A stretch of 5,544 bases of DNA from an uncultured Lachnospiraceae bacterium (GTDB taxonomy: Bacteria; Bacillota_A; Clostridia; Lachnospirales; Lachnospiraceae): positions 1 through 5,544 of the forward strand of contig CAMOOZ010000141.1 in the NCBI GenBank assembly GCA_946621895.1. The letters are read 5' to 3'. A model generated the notes under the pieces. That model searched no databases and was not told where the DNA came from. It saw nothing but the letters and a program-made list of their open reading frames with translations. Below are positions 1 through 5,186 of this stretch, one piece after another. The first letter of the stretch is position 1. Every line of letters starts with the position of its first letter. Both the position numbers and the translations under genes were made by a program.

Positions 1-156
1 AACTCGCTGATCAAAAAGACAGATCAGGTCTCACTGGATCCCATGCAGTATGTGGATAAAAAGATCGCCGCCTACAAGAATCCGAACGGCGTGAATTATC
101 CGAACCCCTATATGACAAGCGCCTACAGCGGGATGATGTTCAACAGCTATTGCTGA
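1..156 (+). CDS. C-terminal fragment of an unrecognised protein
   Basis: An open frame enters from the left edge and ends at TGA (154-156), leaving 51 residues of the C-terminus. The fragment begins NSLIKKTDQVSLDP and finishes SGMMFNSYC. It is rich in Asn, Tyr, Pro and Lys, has no hydrophobic segment, and ends in a single cysteine. It reads as real coding sequence because the frame is open to the edge and is followed 22 nt later by a strong terminator hairpin in the same direction. I do not recognise the family. A repetitive surface or flagellum-associated protein is possible given the glycan genes nearby, but nothing in the fragment shows it. The gene converges on the serpin gene, with 79 nt between the two stop codons. 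Confidence 0.7.
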   Translation, partial: NSLIKKTDQVSLDPMQYVDKKIAAYKNPNGVNYPNPYMTSAYSGMMFNSYC

Positions 157-178
157 GGGGCGAAGGCAGAAAAGATCT

Positions 179-213
179 GAAGAGCCGGGACGGCAGCGCC
201 CCGGCTCTTCTTT
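179..213 (+). terminator. Intrinsic terminator, possibly bidirectional
   Basis: An 11-bp perfect GC-rich stem (179-189 pairing with 200-210, GAAGAGCCGGG/CCCGGCTCTTC) encloses a 10-nt loop and is followed by a short T run (211-213, then AT). It lies 22 nt after the stop of the left-edge gene, so it most likely ends that transcript. Read on the - strand, the same stem lies downstream of the serpin stop and is followed by CAGATCTTTTC. It could therefore also end the serpin transcript, with a weaker U tract in that direction. Confidence 0.8.
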
Positions 214-235
214 ATGCCGCGGGGGCACAGCCTCT

Positions 236-1666
236 TCACTCTATCCGGTTCACCACGCCCATGAAGAAGGGCATATCGTGATAGCGGCTCATCAGGCAAT
301 AGAAGAAGGGCCTGTCAAAGATCAGCTCGATCTCCTCCCTTTCCATCTGCGGAGCCGCCGCGGAAAGCATCACCGCTGCCGTGACGGCCGCAGCCTTTGT
401 CCCGTTTTCGTCCAGCTCGATATGCGTCTTGTGGATCACATCGGAGACATTCACCGCCCCGTCGGTCATCCGGGAAAAATCCGCTTCCGGCGTGAAGCAG
501 GCGGAAATCCCGGTCTTTTGCAGCGAAGAAACAAGGCTGTCGGAATAGTCATAGCTGTATTTCGGAAGCGTCAGGATCAGATCTGCTTTTGTGGAGGCAG
601 ACTGTGCTCCGGAAAGCGCTTTTCCGGAAAGCTCCTTTAACAGCTCCTCCGGGGTTTCCCCCTCCTTCGGCAGAATGCCCAGATAATAAAAGCCGTTCTG
701 ATACTGCTTGATGAACGCGTCCCTTCCCGCCACGATCGTATGCGTGTCCTCATGGAAGGAATACAGGCCATCGGCGTCTGTGCTGCTCCCGTCCGCGTTC
801 GTAAAGCTCAGCTCTCCCGGCTGCGGCGTGAATTTATCCACCCAGGCGCCTTCAAAGAAGGTGGCGTTGATCAGGATCAGCTTCATCGCATCCTCAAGGC
901 TGTTCAGGATCGAGGGGATCTGACCCTCCGTTTTTTCCTCTACCCAGTGATTGATCGTATTCAAGCTTTCCGGATCGGAAAAAGCCAGCTCCCCGATCTC
1001 CGCGTCATATGCCTCCCCGATCCTTTCCCGATAGGGATCCAGGATGGTCCCCTGTGCATTATCCGTATTGATCCAGGCGGAATTAGCCGTTTCAAACGCA
1101 TTCTTCCGGACGGGATTCGGCATGAAATCCTCTCCCATCTCCGTAATGACCGTTTCTTTTACCTCTTCATATTCCCCTCTCATCAAGGCGGCAAAGGTCT
1201 GAAAATCCTGCTGCCCGCTCAGAGCCTTCTCCAGCTCTTCCCGGGTCTTTCCCCCGGCGCCCTCCGCCACCATGCCCATGCACTGCTCCACGGAAAAGGG
1301 CGAGATCAAAATGTTTTCTCCGGGATGGCTTTGCAGCTCGCCGGAAAGAAGCGTCAGGCCGAGATTCCCCAGTGCTTCTGCAGCAGCTTCTGCAGCCTCC
1401 TCAGGCACTTCCTCAGACGCTTCCTCTCCGGGTTCTCCTTCTTCCGTCGTCGCTTCTGCCGCCTGTCCGGGCTGATCCGGCTGTTCGGGGAAAACCGGCT
1501 CTGCCGGGGGCGCATCCGGCGTTTCCGCGCCGCTTTCCGCCTGTTCCTCAGGCGGTTTTCCCGCGGGGCTGCTGTTTTCCGCCTTCTGCCCGAGGCTGCG
1601 CATGGCCAGTGAGCCGATCAGCACCACCGCCATGAAGACAAGCATTTTTATCCAGCTGCTTTTCAT
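236..1666 (-). CDS. Serpin with N-terminal anchor or signal and acidic linker
   Basis: A serine/cysteine protease inhibitor of the serpin superfamily, 476 residues, expected to act outside the cytoplasmic membrane. Residues 1-27 hold a lysine-bearing start and a hydrophobic stretch (about 8-22) without a lipobox cysteine, so a signal peptide or uncleaved anchor. Residues about 28-97 are a Glu/Pro/Ala-rich linker. The serpin domain runs from about 98 to 476: ILISPFSVE (119-127), NSAWI (195-199), INHWVEEKTEGQI (238-250), NATFFEGAWVDKF (267-279), LPKYSYDYS (367-375), the hinge ENGTKAAAVTAA (420-431), and the C-terminal DRPFFYCLMS...MPFFMGVVNRIE. The domain is full length (about 380 residues). 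The hinge fits inhibitory serpins, with Gly at P15, Thr at P14, Ala at P12-P10 and Thr at P8; P16 Asn and P9 Val deviate slightly. The ATG at 1666 is chosen because AGGGAGGA lies 8 nt upstream and a signal-like N-terminus follows. The open frame continues upstream to 1834, but that part is basic, lacks family similarity and crosses two hairpins. The protein fold is certain; the target protease is not known. Confidence 0.93.
   Translation of the reverse strand: MKSSWIKMLVFMAVVLIGSLAMRSLGQKAENSSPAGKPPEEQAESGAETPDAPPAEPVFPEQPDQPGQAAEATTEEGEPGEEASEEVPEEAAEAAAEALGNLGLTLLSGELQSHPGENILISPFSVEQCMGMVAEGAGGKTREELEKALSGQQDFQTFAALMRGEYEEVKETVITEMGEDFMPNPVRKNAFETANSAWINTDNAQGTILDPYRERIGEAYDAEIGELAFSDPESLNTINHWVEEKTEGQIPSILNSLEDAMKLILINATFFEGAWVDKFTPQPGELSFTNADGSSTDADGLYSFHEDTHTIVAGRDAFIKQYQNGFYYLGILPKEGETPEELLKELSGKALSGAQSASTKADLILTLPKYSYDYSDSLVSSLQKTGISACFTPEADFSRMTDGAVNVSDVIHKTHIELDENGTKAAAVTAAVMLSAAAPQMEREEIELIFDRPFFYCLMSRYHDMPFFMGVVNRIE
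1374..1396. repeat. Short tandem direct repeat inside the serpin linker
   Basis: The 11-bp sequence GCTTCTGCAGC occurs at 1374-1384 and again at 1386-1396, a 12-bp period. It keeps the reading frame and encodes the Ala/Ala/Glu/Ala repetition at the end of the linker. This suggests the linker can change length by in-frame slippage. Confidence 0.7.
1376..1585 (-). other. Glu/Pro/Ala-rich linker region of the serpin
   Basis: Residues about 28-97 of the serpin form a low-complexity segment with roughly 19 Glu and 2 Asp against 2 Lys, plus many Pro and Ala. There are no hydrophobic clusters, so it is expected to be disordered. It joins the hydrophobic N-terminus to the folded domain, as a wall-spanning or surface-tethering stalk would. 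At its C-terminal end it turns Ala/Glu-rich (EEAAEAAAEA) and may continue as helix into the first serpin helix. Confidence 0.75.
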
Positions 1667-1674
1667 CGTAATCT

Positions 1675-1682
1675 TCCTCCCT
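1675..1682 (-). promoter_or_regulatory. Ribosome binding site that fixes the serpin start
   Basis: AGGGAGGA on the - strand, 8 nt before the ATG at 1666, is close to the ideal anti-16S complement. It is the best Shine-Dalgarno site in the window. It selects the 476-residue product over the longer frame that opens at 1834. Confidence 0.85.
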
Positions 1683-1751
1683 TGATCTTTCTCTGCCCGA
1701 TCCCCGCTCATATCGCGCGAAGCTCCAGCGTCCCGCGCGAAAATATATCGG

Positions 1752-1794
1752 AAACGAATTATCCAAAACGAATTAAATAAATTCGTTTTGGATA
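1752..1794. repeat. Three phased AAACGAATT motifs with a 15-bp hairpin
   Basis: AAACGAATT occurs at 1752-1760 and 1766-1774, and its reverse complement AATTCGTTT at 1780-1788. The three copies start exactly 14 bp apart. The second and third form the core of a perfect 15-bp inverted repeat (1760-1774 with 1780-1794, outer arm ATCCAAAACG) around a 5-nt AAATA loop. It lies 94-128 bp upstream of the serpin start codon. This arrangement suits an operator for a dimeric regulator or a small palindromic mobile repeat. The AT-rich stem and lack of a T run make it a poor terminator. Confidence 0.8.
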
Positions 1795-1810
1795 TCGTCG
1801 CTCGCAGAAT

Positions 1811-1843
1811 AATTGCGGGTTTGAGCAAGCTCAAACCGCAATT
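1811..1843. repeat. Long GC-cored hairpin downstream of glf
   Basis: AATTGCGGGTTTGAGC (1811-1826) is followed after 2 nt by GCTCAAACCGCAATT (1829-1843), its reverse complement with one G left unpaired. In RNA the two innermost C/G positions would open to a 4-nt loop. It begins 31 nt after the glf stop on the - strand. The following bases there, ATTCTGCG, lack a real U tract, so it could be a weak terminator, a 3'-end stabiliser, or half of a palindromic intergenic element together with the neighbouring hairpin. Confidence 0.75.
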
Positions 1844-1873
1844 GCTTTGTTCGCTTACTATAGTTTCCTGTAT

Positions 1874-2989
1874 CTACAGCTCCTTATCCGCCAGCGTAAG
1901 CGCCTCCAGCATGACCCTGTCCATATCAAAATACTGATAGCTGCCAAGCCGCCCCGTGAACACAAGCTTTTCCTCCTTATCCGCAAGCTCCCTGTATTTC
2001 GCGTAAAGCTCGAGATTCTGCTGATCGCCCATCGCGTAATAGGGCTCCTTCCCGGGTGTCCATTCCTGCGGGTACTCCCAGGTCACCACGGTGTCCGGCT
2101 GTTTCCCGAAGGTAAAGTGCTTATGCTCGATCGTCCGGGTGTACGGAATCTCACGCTCCGTATGATTGACCACCGCATTGCCTTGGTAGTTTTCAACCCC
2201 CGGCATTTCCCGGTGTTCAAAGCGCAGGGAACGGTATTCCAGATGGCCCAGGCGGAAATCAAAATACTCGTCGATCATGCCCGTGTAGATAACCCGGGAG
2301 AAGCTGTCTGAGGTTTTCGCGATAAACTCCTTATAATCCGTGTTCAGGAAAACGGGAGTATCCCCCAATAGGCTTTCTGCAAGAGCCGTATAGCCCTGCA
2401 CCGGGATCCCCTGATAAGGATCGGAAAAATAATTGTTGTCATAGGTAAAGCGGAGCGGAAGGCGCCTGATCACGGAGGCCGGCAGCTCCTCGCAGCTTTT
2501 GCCCCACTGCTTTTCCGTGTAGCCCTTCACCAGCTTTTCATACACATCCGTTCCCACCATCAGAAGCGCCTGCTCCTCCAGGTTTTTCGGCACATAGTCC
2601 GGAATGCCCGCAAAGGGAAGCGCGGCGATCTGTTCCCGGATCTTTTCCCTTGCCTGCTCCGGCGTCCGGATGCCCCAGAGCCGGGAAAAGGTATTCATGT
2701 TAAAGGGCAGGTTGTACAGCTCATCCTTATACCAGGCGATCGGCGAATTCACATAATGGTTGAATTCCGCATGCGCGCAGGCGTAATCCCATACCCTTTT
2801 GTTCGAGGTATGAAAAATATGCGCCCCGTAGATATGGACATCGATGTCCAGGCGCTTTTCCGTATAACAATTGCCCGCGATATGCGGCCTTCTTTCGATC
2901 ACAACGCAGGTCTTTTTCCGCCTTCTGCATTCCGCGGCAAAGGCGGCTCCGCAGAGTCCCGCGCCCACGATCAGATAATCATAGTTCAA
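1874..2989 (-). CDS. glf: UDP-galactopyranose mutase
   Basis: A cytosolic FAD enzyme that interconverts UDP-galactopyranose and UDP-galactofuranose, the donor for Galf-containing surface glycans. The product has 371 residues, the usual bacterial length. Visible marks are the N-terminal dinucleotide-binding loop VGAGLCGAA (8-16) with the acidic strand end VVIE (29-32), the family GAHIFHT (55-61), NLPFNMNTF (93-101), GYTEKQWG (156-163, with the active-site Tyr and Trp), RLPLRFTYDNNYF (176-188), YQGIPVQGY (192-200), YTRTIEHKHF (283-292, a diphosphate-contacting Arg) and the C-terminal GRLGSYQYFDMD (346-357). All expected catalytic-region motifs are present. The start codon is TTG at 2989, because the FAD loop begins at residue 8 and GGGGGAG lies 5 nt upstream. 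The nearby ATG is out of frame. The start overlaps the upstream glycosyltransferase stop by 4 nt (TTGA), so the two are probably translationally coupled. Confidence 0.96.
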   Translation of the reverse strand: MNYDYLIVGAGLCGAAFAAECRRRKKTCVVIERRPHIAGNCYTEKRLDIDVHIYGAHIFHTSNKRVWDYACAHAEFNHYVNSPIAWYKDELYNLPFNMNTFSRLWGIRTPEQAREKIREQIAALPFAGIPDYVPKNLEEQALLMVGTDVYEKLVKGYTEKQWGKSCEELPASVIRRLPLRFTYDNNYFSDPYQGIPVQGYTALAESLLGDTPVFLNTDYKEFIAKTSDSFSRVIYTGMIDEYFDFRLGHLEYRSLRFEHREMPGVENYQGNAVVNHTEREIPYTRTIEHKHFTFGKQPDTVVTWEYPQEWTPGKEPYYAMGDQQNLELYAKYRELADKEEKLVFTGRLGSYQYFDMDRVMLEALTLADKEL

Positions 2990-4179
2990 TTCTTCTCCCC
3001 CTTCTCTTTCTTCATGATCGTCAGGATTTCGTTCACCCGCTGTCTCACCGTGTGCCGCTTCAGCACGGTTTCCCGCCCGTGCTTCGCGATGTCTTTTCTT
3101 TCCTCCTCATGGGTAAGATAATACTCCGTTTTGTCGAGGAGCTCGGAAAAACCGTCAAAGATGACAAAATCCTCTCCCGGCGTGAACAGCGTATGAAGCT
3201 CTGCCCGGTCATTGGTGATCAGAAACCCGCCGGACATCAGGATATCATAGACCCGCAGCGGAACCCCGCTGGCGATATTCGGGATCGTCAGATTCAGATT
3301 GATCTTACTCTGATTGTATAAAACGGGAAGCTCCCGCCAGTAATCCACCACCGGCTCCAGCCGCAGCCCCGGCGCCTTCTTCAGCACGGCATCCGGCGGG
3401 GCCTCGCTCCCGAAAAGCGTGACCGGATATTTTGCCCCCAGCGTCTCCAGCACCCTCAGCCTTTCCTCCCTTGCGGTCTTATAGCCCAGCACATTGCGGA
3501 CAAAGAACATCGCCAGATCCGCCTCGGAATCCACCGGCGCCTCGAGACGATAGGTTTTCAGGATCCTCTCCAGCACCTCAGGCGTCAGCAGATATTCCAG
3601 CAGGTTTCCTCCGGAAACATGGAGCTGCGCCTCAATGCAGGCATCCATATAGCCCTTCAGATAGGGATCAAAGGTGTTTTCCAGCGCGTCATACTGGTTT
3701 TTCGCATAAAGCGTGCCCACAAAGGAGATCTCCGGCGCAGGCGCCGCGTCCCCGGCCTTTTCCGCCAGCACTCCCGGGATCCGCTCCTCGGAGGCACCCA
3801 GCGGAAGATGATAGATATGCTTTACGCCCTTTGCCTTAAACTCCAGATAATCCGCCCGGTCAAAAAGAAAAATATAATTGCGCGGATTAAAAATGGAGGC
3901 CCGGTACATCCCCGTCAGCGCGGCATCGCAGGACCAGCTGACATAGGGCGTGTCCATCCGGTCACAGGCATCGGCGATCCGGTCAAAATAATCTATGGAA
4001 AAAACAAAATCAAAACGCTCCTTCCACAGCGCTGCCAGAAATTTTCCTCTGAAGCCCGTGTCCGTCAGCGCATTTGCGTGGCTTTCCGAAAACACCGTCA
4101 CCCTGCAGCCAAGGGATCGGAACGCCGCCTCCACATCCCTTCCGTTATAGGCCTTCCATTGATAAATCAGAATGTTCAT
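2986..4179 (-). CDS. CgeB/DUF3880-type glycosyltransferase
   Basis: A 397-residue soluble protein built like the GT-B-fold CgeB-like glycosyltransferases, with an N-terminal DUF3880-type half and a C-terminal Glyco_trans_1_2-type half. The N-terminal half opens with MNILIYQW, a Rossmann strand, and contains the family-typical stretch around SWSCDAALTGMY (81-92), SIFNPRNYIFLFDRADY (95-111) and HIYHLPLGAS (121-130). The linker ISFVGTLYAKNQYD (151-164) begins the second half. There YNQSKINLNLTIPNIASGV (288-306) and PLRVYDILMSGGFLITN (307-323) form the sugar-nucleotide binding region, followed by a helical tail ending in Lys and Glu. No membrane segment or signal is seen. Donor and acceptor cannot be read from sequence; adjacency to glf makes UDP-galactofuranose one candidate. 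Relatives occur in spore-coat, surface-glycan and protein-glycosylation loci. The ATG at 4179 has only a weak Shine-Dalgarno (GCGAG), and no clear - strand promoter is seen upstream. Confidence 0.88.
   Translation of the reverse strand: MNILIYQWKAYNGRDVEAAFRSLGCRVTVFSESHANALTDTGFRGKFLAALWKERFDFVFSIDYFDRIADACDRMDTPYVSWSCDAALTGMYRASIFNPRNYIFLFDRADYLEFKAKGVKHIYHLPLGASEERIPGVLAEKAGDAAPAPEISFVGTLYAKNQYDALENTFDPYLKGYMDACIEAQLHVSGGNLLEYLLTPEVLERILKTYRLEAPVDSEADLAMFFVRNVLGYKTAREERLRVLETLGAKYPVTLFGSEAPPDAVLKKAPGLRLEPVVDYWRELPVLYNQSKINLNLTIPNIASGVPLRVYDILMSGGFLITNDRAELHTLFTPGEDFVIFDGFSELLDKTEYYLTHEEERKDIAKHGRETVLKRHTVRQRVNEILTIMKKEKGEKN
2995..3001 (-). promoter_or_regulatory. Ribosome binding site for TTG-initiated glf
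   Basis: GGGGGAG on the - strand lies 5 nt before TTG (2987-2989). It sits inside the last codons of the upstream glycosyltransferase gene, whose Lys/Glu/Gly-rich tail (KKEKGEKN) is encoded by this purine-rich stretch. It supports both the TTG start and coupling of the two genes. Confidence 0.75.
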
Positions 4180-4187
4180 GTTATACT
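4159..4187 (+). promoter_or_regulatory. Sigma-A-like promoter for the GT2 gene
   Basis: TTGATA (4159-4164), a 17-nt spacer, then TATACT (4182-4187): each hexamer matches the housekeeping consensus at 5 of 6 positions with ideal spacing. Transcription would begin near 4194 and give a leader of about 30 nt before the GT2 ATG at 4224. The -35 and spacer lie within the first codons of the opposing glycosyltransferase gene, so RNA polymerase bound here would cover that gene's start. Confidence 0.65.
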
Positions 4188-4223
4188 CGCTGACACAATG
4201 CTTTCGTATTTGAGTCGGTGCAT

Positions 4224-5186
4224 ATGAAAAATCTGTCCATTTCCTGCTGCATGATCGTAAAAAACGAAGAAAAGAGGCTCGGCAGATGTCTGGAGTCCCT
4301 AAAGCCCTTTGGCTTTGAGCTCATTATCGTGGACACCGGCTCCGAGGACGGCACGGTGCGCCTGGCCTCTGAATATACGGATAAGGTCTTTCATTTCCCA
4401 TGGCAGGAGGATTTTTCCGCCGCCAGAAATTATTCCCTTGCAAAGGCCGGTTTCCCCTATATCTTTATGATGGACGCGGATGAGTGGATCGTTTCCCTGG
4501 ATCCGGAGGAAATCGGCTATCTCAGAAAAAAGCTGCCGGACCAGGTAGGCGTGGTCACAAGACAAAATATGGAGGGAAACCGGATCGGCACCACGGATCA
4601 CACCGAGCGTTTCTTTTCCCGACGGCTCTATCATTACCGCGGCAGGATCCACGAGATGCTTGCTCCCATCCGCGGGAAAGAGCTGCCCTGCCTGCTCACC
4701 TCCTGCGTGATCGGTCACTCCGGCTATGACATGAGCCCGGAGGAACGGGCGGCCAAGGCCTGGCGGAACGAGCATCTGCTGCTGAAGGAGCTGGAGGAAA
4801 ACAAAGACCCCTCCATGGAGCCCTATCTTTACTATCAGCTCGGCAAAGCCGCCGAGATCCTCGAAGATTACGAAAAGGCCTGCGCCTGCTTTGAAAAAAC
4901 CCTGAGCTATTCCCTCGATCCATCTTTGGCCTATGTGGAGGCCGCCGTGCTCCGCTTCGGTCTGGATAATCTTCTTCTCGGCCGGATCGACGAAGCGCAG
5001 GGAATCCGCGCGCTCACGGATCTTTTTCCAGAATCCCCGGACTTTGCCTTTGTCCTGGGCGAGGTCTGCCGGGCTGCCGGATTGAAAGAGGAAGCCGCGG
5101 CCGCCTACCAAAAGGCGCTGTCCATGCCGGCGGGAAGCTATCCCCATGCGCTTTCCGAAAAAGGCCTGATGGCTTTACGGAAATAG
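4224..5186 (+). CDS. GT2 glycosyltransferase with C-terminal TPR-like repeats
   Basis: A 320-residue cytosolic GT-A enzyme of family 2. N-terminal marks: [21 protein letters not shown] (5-25), the nucleotide-binding VDTGSEDGT (36-44), the [10 protein letters not shown] segment (63-72), and the metal-binding MMDADEWI (82-89) with the DAD triad. GRIHEML (140-146) and GHSGYDM (164-170) follow, as in this subgroup. From about 198 the protein is helical, with TPR-like units near 199-230 ([20 protein letters not shown]...) and 272-300 (a [10 protein letters not shown] unit ending [10 protein letters not shown]). This TPR-tailed GT2 layout is shared with enzymes that glycosylate peptides or proteins, such as SunS-type transferases, but also with many surface-glycan enzymes, so the acceptor stays open. 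The ATG at 4224 is preferred; a GTG two codons upstream (4218) is in frame. Neither has a strong Shine-Dalgarno. It is divergent from the CgeB-like gene (44 nt between start codons) and overlaps the UDP-xylose synthase gene at its 3' end. Confidence 0.9.
   Translation: MKNLSISCCMIVKNEEKRLGRCLESLKPFGFELIIVDTGSEDGTVRLASEYTDKVFHFPWQEDFSAARNYSLAKAGFPYIFMMDADEWIVSLDPEEIGYLRKKLPDQVGVVTRQNMEGNRIGTTDHTERFFSRRLYHYRGRIHEMLAPIRGKELPCLLTSCVIGHSGYDMSPEERAAKAWRNEHLLLKELEENKDPSMEPYLYYQLGKAAEILEDYEKACACFEKTLSYSLDPSLAYVEAAVLRFGLDNLLLGRIDEAQGIRALTDLFPESPDFAFVLGEVCRAAGLKEEAAAAYQKALSMPAGSYPHALSEKGLMALRK

Larger units (their letters stand above)
1667..1873. other. Intergenic region between glf and the serpin gene
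   Basis: This 207-bp gap separates the glf stop from the serpin ATG, both genes being on the - strand. The part from about 1741 to 1860 is more AT-rich than the flanking genes and contains two adjacent hairpins, listed separately. No clear sigma-A promoter for the serpin stands out. A weak candidate on the - strand is TTGAGC (1829-1834), 17 nt, then TATTCT (1806-1811), lying inside the second hairpin. Another possible -10 is TATATT (1742-1747) without a good -35. No convincing U-tract terminator for glf is present, so read-through from glf into the serpin is possible. Confidence 0.6.

Noticed and set aside
740..1612. 290-codon open frame on the + strand
   Set aside because: It lies antisense to the serpin and is an Arg/Leu/Phe-rich mirror of its GC-rich codons; no recognisable domain.
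1667..1834. Upstream extension of the serpin frame by 56 residues to an ATG at 1834
   Set aside because: It crosses both an intergenic palindrome and the strong AGGGAGGA site, has no family similarity, and would bury the signal-like segment that begins at the ATG at 1666.
1752..1843. CRISPR array or tRNA/riboswitch reading of the structured gap
   Set aside because: There are only three 9-bp motif copies, one inverted, with 5-nt spacers; no unique spacer units, no cloverleaf and no recognisable riboswitch core.
4218..4223. GTG start for the GT2 gene, two codons upstream
   Set aside because: ATG at 4224 gives the family-typical start directly before the first strand, and neither site has a better ribosome binding site; the GTG remains possible.
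3432..4227. Two + strand open frames opposite the CgeB-like gene
   Set aside because: They are Pro/Arg-rich with no domain signal and are fully contained within a well-supported gene on the other strand.
4299..5147. 282-codon open frame on the - strand
   Set aside because: It is the antisense shadow of the GT2 gene, whose DAD, DFSAARN and TPR-like motifs show it to be the real coding strand.
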